Shown here: in pieces, positions 33,091 to 42,299 of the stretch
Layout: the number at the start of each line of letters is the position of its first letter
Position numbering within the stretch: the first letter of the stretch is position 1
NCBI GenBank assembly: GCA_964534555.1
Contig: CAZHRK010000003.1
Location: forward strand, 1 to 64,000
From: CAZHRK01 sp964534555
GTDB lineage: Bacteria; Babelota; Babeliae; Babelales; RVW-14
Length of the DNA stretch: 64,000 bases
Direction of reading: 5' to 3'
Translations under genes and position numbers: made by a program
The notes under the pieces: generated by a model
Database searches by the model: none
What the model was told of the DNA's origin: nothing
Seen by the model: only the letters and a program-made list of their open reading frames with translations

Positions 33091-34092
33091 TTACAAATAA
33101 GGGACAGGTCCATCATCGTCAAAAATTGATGATTCATCGCCTTCGCTCTCCACCGGGGTGTCTTTTATGCCATAAAGCTCTTCAAGTGTTTGTTGGGTAG
33201 TTGGGTCTGCTATTTCATCCTCAAGGCTATACCCTTGAGCACCCTCTGCGGGCTTCACTTTTGGCTTTTGGGCTACTTTTGAGGTTGCTGGATGAGTTAT
33301 GGTGGGGGTGGGCTCTGAAATCAATTCATCGTCAGCGTTGTCGGCTTCATCGTTTGTTTTGTTTTCTGGTGTTTGCTCACGTGAAAGCACACTGTCAAAA
33401 TCGCTTGATGCTTCAGCTGCGTCGAAAGGCTTTGCTTCATCTGGTTCTTCAGCGTCTTCATCAGTGTAGAAGGGACTTTGTTTTTTTGCTGCTAATGCTT
33501 GATCTGCAATGCTTTTTTTAATTTTTTCTAGCGAGCTGCCCATCGCATCAACAACTTTATCGCTTACAGCTCGTTTTGCTTGCTTGAGTGCTTGGCTTGC
33601 TGTTTTTGCCATTCGTTCTTGGGCCTGTTTTTTATTCCGGGCGCTATCTTCTTTGTACTCTTCAACTTTTGTTTTGGCAGTTTCTTTAACGTCGCTGACT
33701 TTGTCTTTAAGTCGATCTGTCAGACTTGGTCCTGTGGCACCATATTTTTCACCTCGTGCAGCACTGCGCGCAGCTGCCTGGGCATCTTTTTTTTCTTTTC
33801 GCTGTGCATCAATAACTTTTTGCTCTGCGGCCCGTATTTTGTCTTCTGTTCGCTCTTGGGCTGTACGACGTTTAAGCGCAAGCTCCTCTTTGTAGTCTCG
33901 CGCTGCTTCTGCTGCGCTTTTTTCTTTTGTCTCAGTTTTTACTTCTTGTTTGGGTGGAGCGACTGATTTCTTTCTTACGGAGATGCTCTCAACAGCGCTT
34001 GATGGTTCAAGCAGTTCATCATAATCAGTTGCGCACTCTATGGGTGAAAAGAACTGCAGCCCAATAAGTGCAGATAACAATTTTTTTTTCAT
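33091..34092 (-). CDS. Exported charged coiled-coil protein of unknown function
   Basis: 333 residues with a signal peptide (about 1-20, ending PIECA). Residues 45-200 are a long Lys/Glu/Ala-rich helical stretch likely to form a coiled coil (EERTEDKIRAAEQKVIDAQRK-type heptads). From 205 on the chain is acidic and Pro/Thr-rich, probably disordered, and ends DDDGPVPYL. No family is recognised. It lies 17 bases downstream of the trigger-factor-like gene and is probably in the same transcript. Confidence 0.6.
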   Translation of the reverse strand: MKKKLLSALIGLQFFSPIECATDYDELLEPSSAVESISVRKKSVAPPKQEVKTETKEKSAAEAARDYKEELALKRRTAQERTEDKIRAAEQKVIDAQRKEKKDAQAAARSAARGEKYGATGPSLTDRLKDKVSDVKETAKTKVEEYKEDSARNKKQAQERMAKTASQALKQAKRAVSDKVVDAMGSSLEKIKKSIADQALAAKKQSPFYTDEDAEEPDEAKPFDAAEASSDFDSVLSREQTPENKTNDEADNADDELISEPTPTITHPATSKVAQKPKVKPAEGAQGYSLEDEIADPTTQQTLEELYGIKDTPVESEGDESSIFDDDGPVPYL

Positions 34093-34109
34093 AATATTCT
34101 CAAGATCAG

Positions 34110-35468
34110 CTATTTAGAAATCATATGAATGATGTGATTGATCGTTTTCTCACGCGTTACAGTATGCAGCAGCGTGCCAAAGTTAATCGGCATATCTGCG
34201 TCTTCGATGTGATTAATAAGCGGCTTGAAATAAACGAATTCACGCAGGCGCTTATTTGAAATAAGGTGTAGGTAGTTAATAATGTCGCGTACGTCTGCCT
34301 GTATGTTTTCTGATTGACTGATCTGGTCAATAATAATTTCTTCTTTAAGTTGCTTTTCTGCAAGGAGTTGCACGAATTCTTCAAAGTCTCTCTGGGTTTT
34401 ATACACGTTGTAATCGGGCTGGCTAGAGAGCATGTTCATGATGAGCTCTTCTCTTCGAAGTACAAGGTGCTTCGGCACCTCAAATCTGTGCTTTGAGAGG
34501 AGCAAATGAAAGACTTCTTCTATAATTGCTTTTCTTTGGGAGATATCGTTTCTGTATGAGAAGATCTCCATTAGTTTGTTATGAATATCTTGTTTGCTCT
34601 TAAGCTTGTACGTTGATTTGAAGATATCAAGTGAGAGGATGCCGCCCTTAATAATCGTTTTGATTGTGATAAGAAATTTGTACGAGCGGTTATCAATAGC
34701 GTCATCAGGGTGAAGAACTAAGTCTGTGGTATAAAATTGCTCGTTAATTTTTTTGCCTATCATCTGGCATATAAATGCTTCAGAGGCATCTTGATGGCTA
34801 ATACGCACCCAAAAAGTGCTTTTAAGCGATGCATCAAGTGGATGGTTGTTTTTATCAACAATTTCAGACTCAAACATTACCCAGTCATTAGTTTCAACAA
34901 CAGAGCTTAAAATTTTATCGTTTGATGGCCTGCTATCAATAAAACTAATTACTTGTTTATCAAGGTCTTTATATTTTTTACGCTTTGGTGATTTGAACGC
35001 AAAATGACGCCACTCTTTTAAGTCGCCATTATCAGCAATTGAGATATCAAAATGAAATTTAATATCTTGATTTGCTGTTGTTTCTGCGCCTGTTAAGCGT
35101 GGGTAATTTGCCACAATAATTTTATTGCCAGCAAGTTCATGAAAAAGAAAATCAACGACATGATGGTTGAATAGGTAGTTTTTCATTGAATTCTTGATCT
35201 GACCACCGTATGTGGCTTCGATATGGCTATCAGGAAGTACGCTTCCATCAAAACCTTCAAGATACATGTCTTTGAAAAGAGATATTGTGTGCTTTTTTAT
35301 GATGTCGACAACATTTCCATTAACCGTAACCGTTGCTTTAACAAGGTGAGATGATAACGGAATAAATGTGAATGAAAGGTGCTGGTATGCAGCTGTCGCT
35401 AATTTAGTGGTAATGCTTGATTCTAGTGAGCCCTGCTCAGACGTCAAATGCTCAAGTATTTCGCTCAT
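34110..35468 (-). CDS. Divergent trigger-factor-like chaperone
   Basis: 452 residues, no signal peptide. The order of segments follows trigger factor. An N-terminal ribosome-binding-like alpha/beta domain covers about 1-110 and includes a degenerate signature near LEGFDGSVLPDSHIEATYG, where GFRKGKVP is usual. An FKBP-like middle domain follows at about 185-245 (DWVMFESEIVDKNNHPLDA, ICQMIGKKINEQF). The C-terminus is long and helical (LRREELIMNML). A usual signature Phe-Arg-Lys is not conserved, so ribosome docking may differ. AAGGAGACCAGG precedes the ATG. It lies just downstream of two tRNA genes. Confidence 0.65.
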   Translation of the reverse strand: MSEILEHLTSEQGSLESSITTKLATAAYQHLSFTFIPLSSHLVKATVTVNGNVVDIIKKHTISLFKDMYLEGFDGSVLPDSHIEATYGGQIKNSMKNYLFNHHVVDFLFHELAGNKIIVANYPRLTGAETTANQDIKFHFDISIADNGDLKEWRHFAFKSPKRKKYKDLDKQVISFIDSRPSNDKILSSVVETNDWVMFESEIVDKNNHPLDASLKSTFWVRISHQDASEAFICQMIGKKINEQFYTTDLVLHPDDAIDNRSYKFLITIKTIIKGGILSLDIFKSTYKLKSKQDIHNKLMEIFSYRNDISQRKAIIEEVFHLLLSKHRFEVPKHLVLRREELIMNMLSSQPDYNVYKTQRDFEEFVQLLAEKQLKEEIIIDQISQSENIQADVRDIINYLHLISNKRLREFVYFKPLINHIEDADMPINFGTLLHTVTREKTINHIIHMISK

Positions 35469-35485
35469 ACCTGGTCTCCTTTTTA

Positions 35486-35572
35486 TGGTGCAAGAGGGGG
35501 GACTCGAACCCCCATCCTCTTACGAGGGCTAGCTCCTAAGGCTAGTGCGTCTACCAATTTCGCCACTCTTGC
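35486..35572 (-). tRNA. tRNA-Leu (UAG)
   Basis: The minus strand folds as a class II tRNA. The acceptor GCAAGAG pairs with CTCTTGC, the anticodon loop CTTAGGA carries UAG, a variable arm CCTC/GAGG is present, and the T arm is GGGGGTTCGAGTCCCCC. The CCA end is encoded. The anticodon reads CUN leucine codons. Confidence 0.96.
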
Positions 35573-35666
35573 ATTAAAACATTTGCTCTCCACTCTACAC
35601 AGCATCGGCAGGCGGGGCAACATTTTTAGTTGACCGTAGTATGTTCGAAAAATGTTAAAGATCATC

Positions 35667-35742
35667 TGGTGGGTCGCCAGGGACTCGAACCCTGAACCTG
35701 CAGATTAAGAGTCTGTCGCTCTACCGATTGAGCTAGCAACCC
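35667..35742 (-). tRNA. tRNA-Lys (CUU)
   Basis: The acceptor GGGTTGC pairs with GCGACCC with one wobble pair, the D arm is AGCTCAATCGGTAGAGC, the anticodon loop CTCTTAA carries CUU, and the T arm is CAGGGTTCGAGTCCCTG. CCA is encoded. It lies about 95 bases upstream of tRNA-Leu on the same strand. Confidence 0.96.
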
Positions 35743-35800
35743 TCAATTTGTGCTACACATTCTAACAGATTCAGTTTGTAAAGCAAGGCGTTTTCATGCA

Positions 35801-35833
35801 AAAGGGGGAAGCATTAGTGCGGCTTCCCCCTTT
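35801..35833 (-). terminator. Intrinsic terminator of the giant exported gene
   Basis: AAAGGGGGAAGC and GCTTCCCCCTTT form a perfect 12-base-pair stem with a nine-base loop. On the minus strand it ends in a T tract, 33 bases beyond the stop codon at 35867. Confidence 0.88.
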
Positions 35834-35866
35834 GATTAATCCTCGTGATCAATAAATGCGCTAATG

Positions 35867-38800
35867 CTATTTCTTTTTAGCGGCTTTCTTTGACGCTGCT
35901 TTTTTAGCCGCAGGCGCACCTTTTGTTGCTTTTTTAGGCGCTGTTTTTACTACTGTTTTTGCCGGTGCCTCTGCTTCTGATCTCTTTTCAGCTGCGCTAG
36001 CAGCTGGTGCTTTATCTTCAGCTGCTTCTTTTGCTGGGGCTGGTTTTTCATCGCTTTCATCAGGCACTGCCGCTTTAGGCGCAGCAACTTTCTTACCGCT
36101 GAGCAGCCTATTATTAAGCGTGATATTTCTGAATGTCACCGGTGTTTCCCAGCAGCTTAGTCCTATCCAGCTTATGCCTTCAATAGGATATGGGTCCGTC
36201 CATGTGAGCGTTGTGCCATTAGCAGCCTGAATCGTTATTGTTCCGCTGCGTAGTGTGATAGTGATTTTAGTTGGTTGGAATGCATTCAGCACACCACTTG
36301 CAAATGCTTTCTTTGTGACGGATTTAAATGCTTTGCCAAGGCTTTGTAGTCTCATCGCAAGACAGCTGTTATCAAATGCTCCGAAATGTAATTCATAAAG
36401 TTCTTTGCCTGAATTGCGCACCATGCTGCTATCATCAGCAAAACAAACCATAGCGTCTTTAAGTCCCTCGACTTCAAAGCTCAGTGAGAGTTCATTTGTT
36501 GTGTCGCTTGTTACTGGTAGCCAGATATACTCACCATAACATTTATCAATTCGTAGTGAGCTGCTTGTTCTTAAAATCTGGTGAGCCATTTTGTTTGCCC
36601 AAACATAAACAACCTCACGTTGGTCTGATCCTGCGGGAATAAGGAAGCTGTTATTAATCGCTGATAGTAGCAAGTTAAGCATGCTGTTGATAACGCGTGG
36701 GTTTGGTGTAGCTGAGTCATAAAGTGTTGGGTAGCTCGTGATCAAAAGCTCAATTATGTCATTTATTTTTTGAGCTACAAAATCAGAAACAACGTATGAG
36801 TGCGTTAGCAGGTAGATCACGTCTTGTGTCATAACGACAAGGCGCTCGAAGTTCTCTGGCGTAGTTGGTTGGAGTGAGCTTGTTGCTCTCAGTGTTGCCT
36901 CAGCTGTCTTACGATTATTTCTTGCATCCTCTGGCACCATCGCTTCTCCCAGTGGGATGCGTTCTGGTGCGTCGACAAACACATAGCTATCGTGGCTTTT
37001 GAATGCAAATTTTGCTTGTCCAGCGATAATGTTAGCATTAAATTTTGCTTGTGCGGCAGCGGTTTCTAATTCAAGCGCGCGCTGTTGTGCTGCAGCAGCA
37101 GATTCAGCGCCAGAGAGATCTCGTTGCGCGGCTGCGACATATGCTTGACTTGACATGCCTGCTGTAATAATAGCTGCAGTACCAGATGCGGCGGCAAATC
37201 CGGCACCCACACCGGCGATAATAATATTGTCACTCATTGCCAGCGCGCCACCAACCTTAGCACCCACCGTTGCGGTTGTATCTGCAATTTTAAGGAGCGA
37301 GTCTCCTTGAGCTCGACTCACATCACCTTGGGCGCGGGCGAGTTCTTTAAGTCTCTCACCATCAGCGCGCATGATGTCTGCTTTTTGTCGCTCAAGTTCT
37401 GCTGAAGCAGCAGCCTGCACGATCATCTGTTTGATTTTTATTTCTTGTGGGTTTTCAGGTGCTTTTGTCCAATCAAGCTTTGGCGCACCATCTGGCATAA
37501 CCGTGAGTGTAAAGTAATACAGTGCGCCTTGTTGCGGTGTTGCTCCGGCATAAAACGTGGTGTTGTTTACCATGTCGTCAAATTTTACAGACTCGTTTAC
37601 CTGAGAGACTCTGTATGAAAAAGGAAGGATGATGGTGATATCGCCTTCATAAATATTACTGTCGCTTGTAGCTGTTTTGCGTGCGTATTGGGTTGAGCGC
37701 TCGAGTATGAGCTGAACCGCATCAGCTATTTCAACTTCTTTAATAAGCGCATCAGGGGCATCGGTTGTAAATCCAACTTCTCTGATATCTGTAAGTGGGT
37801 TTACATCTTGGTAGACAAATGATGTATCGTTTCCGATATTGCCGTACCCAATAATAAAACGACCATTATTGTAGCTCACCCAAGGCGTAATCTCGCTGTC
37901 TTTTGACAGGTAAAGACCGTCTATTTCAACAACATCGCATGATCCGCGCTGGACGTACGCACCTTTAATGAATTTATAAATTACAATTTTCTTAAAATCA
38001 TCATCACCAAAGGTAATCTTGTAATGTGGTTTTGTAAGGTCTTGCCCTTGTGCCAAAATGAGGGAAGTTTTACCGCTTGCTTTTAGCGTAAAGCCAAGGG
38101 AGCCTTGATCGGCTATTCTGAGTGGTGTTTTGGTCCAAAGTGCCGCGCTTCCTCCAGCGGGAACAGTAAGTGTTTCAGTGCCTTCGTAATAAATACGATC
38201 CTGTGGTCTTGTGACGATTGGTCCATAAATTTGTATTTCTGCAAATTCAACAAGCGTTTTATTTGAGGCAAAGCCTATGCGGTTTACAAGTGGCATTGGA
38301 TCGTCTGTGCGATACGCCATAAAGACGTTCTCGCCCGGTAGCCCCATCCCGACAAGGATCAGTCCGTTGTCGTATGTCACCCAGTATGGTGTAAAGTTTC
38401 CAGGAGAAACAGCTGCTAGCGGGTTTTCTTTAACATCAATAACACACACGACATCGTCAACTGGTTCGTTGTTTTGTATTGTGCGCTGAATGATTGATGC
38501 TTGGGTGTTTTTAGCCCCACCAATAACAACTTTGTAGTCAAATGTATTATTCACCTCGTGGCCAAGGACAACCTGAATATCACCTTGATCATCAGCTTTT
38601 GCAACAAATCCAACGGTGCATCGATTATTAACTGGGAACGATTCATTAAGCCATGCTGCGCCTTTTCCAAGAAGCGGTTGCAGCTTAAGTGATGCTCCTT
38701 TTTCAAGCTTGATTGATGTTTGCGCTGATCCTGAAACTGTCGGTCTTTGGCGTACTGGAATTTCAAAATCAACAGAGTCTTGTGGTGGCACATTCCCGCC

Positions 38801-40822
38801 GTTTCCAAGGTCAATAATTTCAAACGCTACAGCAGAAAGATCCGATGGATCAAGAGCGCTGCCATCAGCATTTGTGGTAACTGCTATCGTAAGGTCACGC
38901 ATTTCTGTGCGCCCCGGAATAACTTTTTTAGTAATTCCCGCGCTGGTAGCAATTGTTGATAGCCATTGCTCTGATTTGTTCCAGCCTTTACCGTTCCAGG
39001 TGTAGAGCATTTGTTCTGCTGTATCGATCATATAAACCATCTCGTTGTTGCGAACCGAGATTTGTTTGATCTGTGGATTGCCTGCTGGAGCATCAACAAC
39101 AGCCCAGCTCTTAGCGTCGTAGTCATAGCGCCAGACACGGTTTTTATCATCAACTGCCCATACAGCGAGCTCTTCTGATGCAGACATAGTCACAATTTTT
39201 GCGCCTTGTGGCGATTGTGCTTTCCAGCTTTCACCGTTGTAGCTATAAATCGCGCCATCAACACCAAGGCCCCACATTTCACGGGGTGATATAATTGAAA
39301 TCTCTTTAAAACCAGGGCCTTTATCAAGCGGTGCCCAGCTATTATTTTGTCTCAAATAAGGCACGCCATCATTATCGAGCGTTACTGTTTGCCCCGCGCT
39401 GTTGACATCGACGTATTTAAATTTGAATGAAGATGGAATTTGCGTCCAGGTGCCGTTTTCAAATTTAAAGAGGCTTCCTTCCTGCGCTATTGCGTAAGCA
39501 ATTTCAGCCGATTGGAGCGCGAGTGATTGGAAGTAAATAAATGGCTCTTCATCAAGTACAGGATAGCTATTAAGCGTTGCAAGTGATCCTTCATCAGCGC
39601 CCGCACGAACGCTTAAAATACCGTTTTCGTTTAATAGTTTAAAAACCTGTTTAATGCTCATCTCATGACGAATTCTTATTTGTCCGTCGTCATCGGCAGT
39701 CCACCAGCCAAACTTGTTTGCTGTTCTGTCCCAATAATCACGACGTGCTGCGCCCCAGTTCCATGAGCTGTCTTGGCCATCATCTCTAAGGCTTTGAAGT
39801 GAAAAATCTGTGCAGTAGCGGAGCGGTTGGTTTGCAGGTGTTTTATTTATATCTTCATTATTCCATGTTGTTCTGAGCCATAGGCGCATTAATGTTCTGC
39901 CATCACCATTATTTGCAGGTTCTCTGTAACAAATAATATCCGCGTCGTTTTCACGAAATACAAAAAAGTTATTAAGGCCAGCATTTCTAAAATTAATATC
40001 ATGCCTGCTCAGCACTGCTTGTCCGTTTGTTTCGCTCTTGCCACCAAAAGTTACTGTATATTGAGCGTTTGGAGCGATATTACGAGCAATATCACCTTTA
40101 AGCGGTCTGTCATCACCATCATGGCGGTAGAATCGTTTTCTTCTTTGTGAGTAAATCGTTACTTTGTCACCGTATTTTACTTGCGGTTTATACACACCCC
40201 AAAGTGATGGTGAACGCAGAATTTGTTCGGTATCTTTTTCTACTTTAACCTCGACAGTCCCTTGATAAGGCATTAATACACCGCTCAAGCGATTTTTGAG
40301 ATGGCATTTGCCCAGATCTGAGCCAAGCAGTTCCCAGTGGGCGGCTTTGTCTTCATCATCGTCAAATGCTGTTGATGGGAAGCCTACAGGAGAGCGATTG
40401 CCTGGTGCGTACTGGCATGTAAGATCTTTTGTTATCGTGCTCTCAATCCCAATCCAATCTCTAAGTGGTGGTGATGAGAGCTTTCTTACGATGGTGAACT
40501 CTGTGGCTTTGTCGCTCGCATCGTTTGCATCAGCAACAAAGATCCATTTTTTATCGGCGTTTAACCTTGCTGCATAGTACTTTCCGCTTGCAATATGGCG
40601 TATGCGTACTGTTGTTCCATAAGGAAGGCTGTCATGTAATGTTTTTTCAAATGCGATTGATGCCGGATAAGGTGAGCCGTTTCTAATTCTATCAAGTACT
40701 GCATAACCAAATTTAGGCAGCTCAGCAAGAATGTCGGGAGTTTGAGTTGCGAATTTATTATTACTTTGCGGTATGAGCAAAAACGCTACACACCACAATA
40801 GCTTGAAGATATAATTTTTCAT
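35867..40822 (-). CDS. Giant exported multidomain adhesin/lectin-like protein
   Basis: 1651 residues from the ATG at 40822, with AAAGG upstream. A signal peptide covers about 1-24. Residues 55-260 resemble a beta-trefoil (RIRHIASGKYYAA and KVTIYSQRRKRFYRH units). Residues 420-620 hold tectonin-type beta-propeller repeats (GLGVDGAIYSYNGESW and similar). Residues 727-867 and 880-1034 each look like a farnesoic-acid-methyltransferase-type beta sandwich (PYWVTYDNGLILVGMG, TPWVSYNNGRFIIGYG). A coiled coil (1140-1175), a Gly/Ala hydrophobic stretch (1184-1224) and a third sandwich-like domain (1434-1570) precede a Lys/Ala-rich tail (1574-1651). It probably binds glycans or host surfaces, which is an inference from the domain style. 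Confidence 0.75.
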   Translation of the reverse strand: MKNYIFKLLWCVAFLLIPQSNNKFATQTPDILAELPKFGYAVLDRIRNGSPYPASIAFEKTLHDSLPYGTTVRIRHIASGKYYAARLNADKKWIFVADANDASDKATEFTIVRKLSSPPLRDWIGIESTITKDLTCQYAPGNRSPVGFPSTAFDDDEDKAAHWELLGSDLGKCHLKNRLSGVLMPYQGTVEVKVEKDTEQILRSPSLWGVYKPQVKYGDKVTIYSQRRKRFYRHDGDDRPLKGDIARNIAPNAQYTVTFGGKSETNGQAVLSRHDINFRNAGLNNFFVFRENDADIICYREPANNGDGRTLMRLWLRTTWNNEDINKTPANQPLRYCTDFSLQSLRDDGQDSSWNWGAARRDYWDRTANKFGWWTADDDGQIRIRHEMSIKQVFKLLNENGILSVRAGADEGSLATLNSYPVLDEEPFIYFQSLALQSAEIAYAIAQEGSLFKFENGTWTQIPSSFKFKYVDVNSAGQTVTLDNDGVPYLRQNNSWAPLDKGPGFKEISIISPREMWGLGVDGAIYSYNGESWKAQSPQGAKIVTMSASEELAVWAVDDKNRVWRYDYDAKSWAVVDAPAGNPQIKQISVRNNEMVYMIDTAEQMLYTWNGKGWNKSEQWLSTIATSAGITKKVIPGRTEMRDLTIAVTTNADGSALDPSDLSAVAFEIIDLGNGGNVPPQDSVDFEIPVRQRPTVSGSAQTSIKLEKGASLKLQPLLGKGAAWLNESFPVNNRCTVGFVAKADDQGDIQVVLGHEVNNTFDYKVVIGGAKNTQASIIQRTIQNNEPVDDVVCVIDVKENPLAAVSPGNFTPYWVTYDNGLILVGMGLPGENVFMAYRTDDPMPLVNRIGFASNKTLVEFAEIQIYGPIVTRPQDRIYYEGTETLTVPAGGSAALWTKTPLRIADQGSLGFTLKASGKTSLILAQGQDLTKPHYKITFGDDDFKKIVIYKFIKGAYVQRGSCDVVEIDGLYLSKDSEITPWVSYNNGRFIIGYGNIGNDTSFVYQDVNPLTDIREVGFTTDAPDALIKEVEIADAVQLILERSTQYARKTATSDSNIYEGDITIILPFSYRVSQVNESVKFDDMVNNTTFYAGATPQQGALYYFTLTVMPDGAPKLDWTKAPENPQEIKIKQMIVQAAASAELERQKADIMRADGERLKELARAQGDVSRAQGDSLLKIADTTATVGAKVGGALAMSDNIIIAGVGAGFAAASGTAAIITAGMSSQAYVAAAQRDLSGAESAAAAQQRALELETAAAQAKFNANIIAGQAKFAFKSHDSYVFVDAPERIPLGEAMVPEDARNNRKTAEATLRATSSLQPTTPENFERLVVMTQDVIYLLTHSYVVSDFVAQKINDIIELLITSYPTLYDSATPNPRVINSMLNLLLSAINNSFLIPAGSDQREVVYVWANKMAHQILRTSSSLRIDKCYGEYIWLPVTSDTTNELSLSFEVEGLKDAMVCFADDSSMVRNSGKELYELHFGAFDNSCLAMRLQSLGKAFKSVTKKAFASGVLNAFQPTKITITLRSGTITIQAANGTTLTWTDPYPIEGISWIGLSCWETPVTFRNITLNNRLLSGKKVAAPKAAVPDESDEKPAPAKEAAEDKAPAASAAEKRSEAEAPAKTVVKTAPKKATKGAPAAKKAASKKAAKKK

Positions 40823-40959
40823 AAGAAAGCCTTTATGGATCAGGAGCTTTGATTGATTAATTTGTCTCAATGTAAGAACCTGCTGCACTGTAAATCAAGA
40901 ATATGGTATGCTCATGGCCTAAAGTTTAGTAGGGCCTCTTAGGTAAGGTGCAGGCAGAT

Positions 40960-42000
40960 ATGGAGCTTTTATCACCAGTTGAGCTTTTGAGTCTTCAAGA
41001 GATGCAGGAAGACAAACAAATTACGTTTGAGCCAATGTCTTTTGATGAATATCTTGGGCAGCGAATCATTAAAGAAAAGCTTAAGCTCTACACTCAAGCT
41101 GCAAAAATGCGTCAAGAGCCAATGGACCATTTGTTGTTTTTTGGTCCGCCAGGGCTAGGCAAAACAACACTTGCTCGTGTAATGGCAAAAGAGCTTGGTG
41201 TTGGTATTAAGGTAACAAGTGCACCTATTCTTGAGCGCACCGGTGATTTAGTCGCAATTTTATCTGGGGTTGGTCCATCTGAGATTTTGTTTATCGATGA
41301 AATCCATCGTCTCCCAAAAAACGTTGAAGAAATTTTATACAGCGCAATGGAAAACTTTTGCGTCGATGTCATTATTGGTCAGGGGGCTGGCGCTAAATCG
41401 ATCAGATTGCCGCTTAATCGTTTTACTCTAATCGGTGCGACAACAAAGACATCTCTTGTTTCTGCTCCGTTGCAAACGCGATTTGGTATTGTTGAACGGC
41501 TTGATTTTTATGAGCCTGAAGAGCTGCGTGATATCGTGCTTCAGAATGCTCAGTTTCTTGGGCTTGCAATGTTGCCAGAAGCAGCCTTAGCCGTAGGTAG
41601 TCGTGCACGAGGAACACCTCGAATTGTAAAAAGAATTTTGCGTCGAGTTCGTGATTTTGCTCAGGTTAATAACCATTCGCTTGTTGATATGGATGTTGTA
41701 AATCAAGCCTTAGGCTTTTTGGGCATCGATGAAGATGGTCTTAATAAACTAGACCGTGAGCTTTTGAGCTTTATTTTGCGTGAGTTTGATGGCGGCCCTG
41801 CGGGTGTTGAAACGCTAGCAGCATTAACGGGTGAGGACAGAGAGACGCTTGAAGATGTTGTTGAGCCTTATTTGCTCCGCATGGGATTATTACAGAAATC
41901 ACCTCGTGGTCGCATGATCCCGCCTAAGAAAATTCCTTTGCTCAAGAAGAAGTTATTGGGAATTCAGGTTGAAAATGCGCAGAGTTTGCTTTTTGACTGA
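40960..42000 (+). CDS. ruvB: Holliday junction branch-migration helicase RuvB
   Basis: 346 residues from the ATG at 40960; a GTG at 40948 in frame is an alternative. RuvB is the hexameric AAA+ motor that drives branch migration with RuvA. Visible motifs are FGPPGLGKTT (Walker A), LFIDEIHRL (Walker B), a sensor-1 region TLIGATTKTS, an arginine-finger QTRFG, and a C-terminal winged-helix domain with ARGTPRIVKRILRRVRDFA. The gene stands alone, with ruvA and ruvC outside the window. Confidence 0.97.
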   Translation: MELLSPVELLSLQEMQEDKQITFEPMSFDEYLGQRIIKEKLKLYTQAAKMRQEPMDHLLFFGPPGLGKTTLARVMAKELGVGIKVTSAPILERTGDLVAILSGVGPSEILFIDEIHRLPKNVEEILYSAMENFCVDVIIGQGAGAKSIRLPLNRFTLIGATTKTSLVSAPLQTRFGIVERLDFYEPEELRDIVLQNAQFLGLAMLPEAALAVGSRARGTPRIVKRILRRVRDFAQVNNHSLVDMDVVNQALGFLGIDEDGLNKLDRELLSFILREFDGGPAGVETLAALTGEDRETLEDVVEPYLLRMGLLQKSPRGRMIPPKKIPLLKKKLLGIQVENAQSLLFD

Positions 42001-42055
42001 TGCTTTGCCATACTAAACGAAGTTTTATTATCACAATAACGCGCAAGGAGTACCC

Positions 42056-42241
42056 ATGAACTCATTCAAAAATCATGGCCCTTGCTTGAAGCTCAATCCA
42101 AGCAACGGTCAGTCAGTACTAATAAACATTTCTAAGCGTGCAGTCTCTATGATTGTATCTCTTGTGAGTGTGGTGTCTGCTCATGCGTATTGCCGTTGTA
42201 TTAGTCATCATACGCAGGCCTGGCGGCTTATAGCTTCATAA
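42056..42241 (+). CDS. Valine-rich leader ORF upstream of brnQ
   Basis: 61 codons with an excellent Shine-Dalgarno (AAGGAG, five bases before the ATG). Residues 21-40 contain six Val, three Ile and two Leu. The frame ends 58 bases before brnQ, a branched-chain amino acid permease, and a hairpin covers the brnQ Shine-Dalgarno. This arrangement is that of a leader peptide that senses branched-chain amino acid supply by ribosome stalling. Alternatively, it may be a small membrane or exported peptide (hydrophobic segment 29-44) unrelated to regulation. No homologue is recognised. Confidence 0.5.
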   Translation: MNSFKNHGPCLKLNPSNGQSVLINISKRAVSMIVSLVSVVSAHAYCRCISHHTQAWRLIAS

Positions 42242-42275
42242 CCTCGCGTCTTCCTTCTGTTTTATATTTTGCTAA

Positions 42276-42293
42276 CCCCTAAAAATTAAGGGG
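42276..42293 (+). promoter_or_regulatory. Hairpin covering the brnQ Shine-Dalgarno
   Basis: CCCCT (42276-42280) and AGGGG (42289-42293) form a five-base-pair stem with an eight-base AT loop. AAGGGG is the brnQ Shine-Dalgarno, so translation would be blocked when it folds. Confidence 0.55.
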
Positions 42294-42299
42294 AATCTC

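Noticed and set aside
33509..33966. Long plus-strand frames opposite the charged coiled-coil gene
   Set aside because: They are antisense shadows of Lys/Glu/Ala-rich codons. The minus-strand frame has a signal peptide and a coiled-coil pattern.
35448..35633. Open frame running across tRNA-Leu
   Set aside because: The frame is explained by the tRNA sequence. A full cloverleaf with encoded CCA is present on the minus strand.
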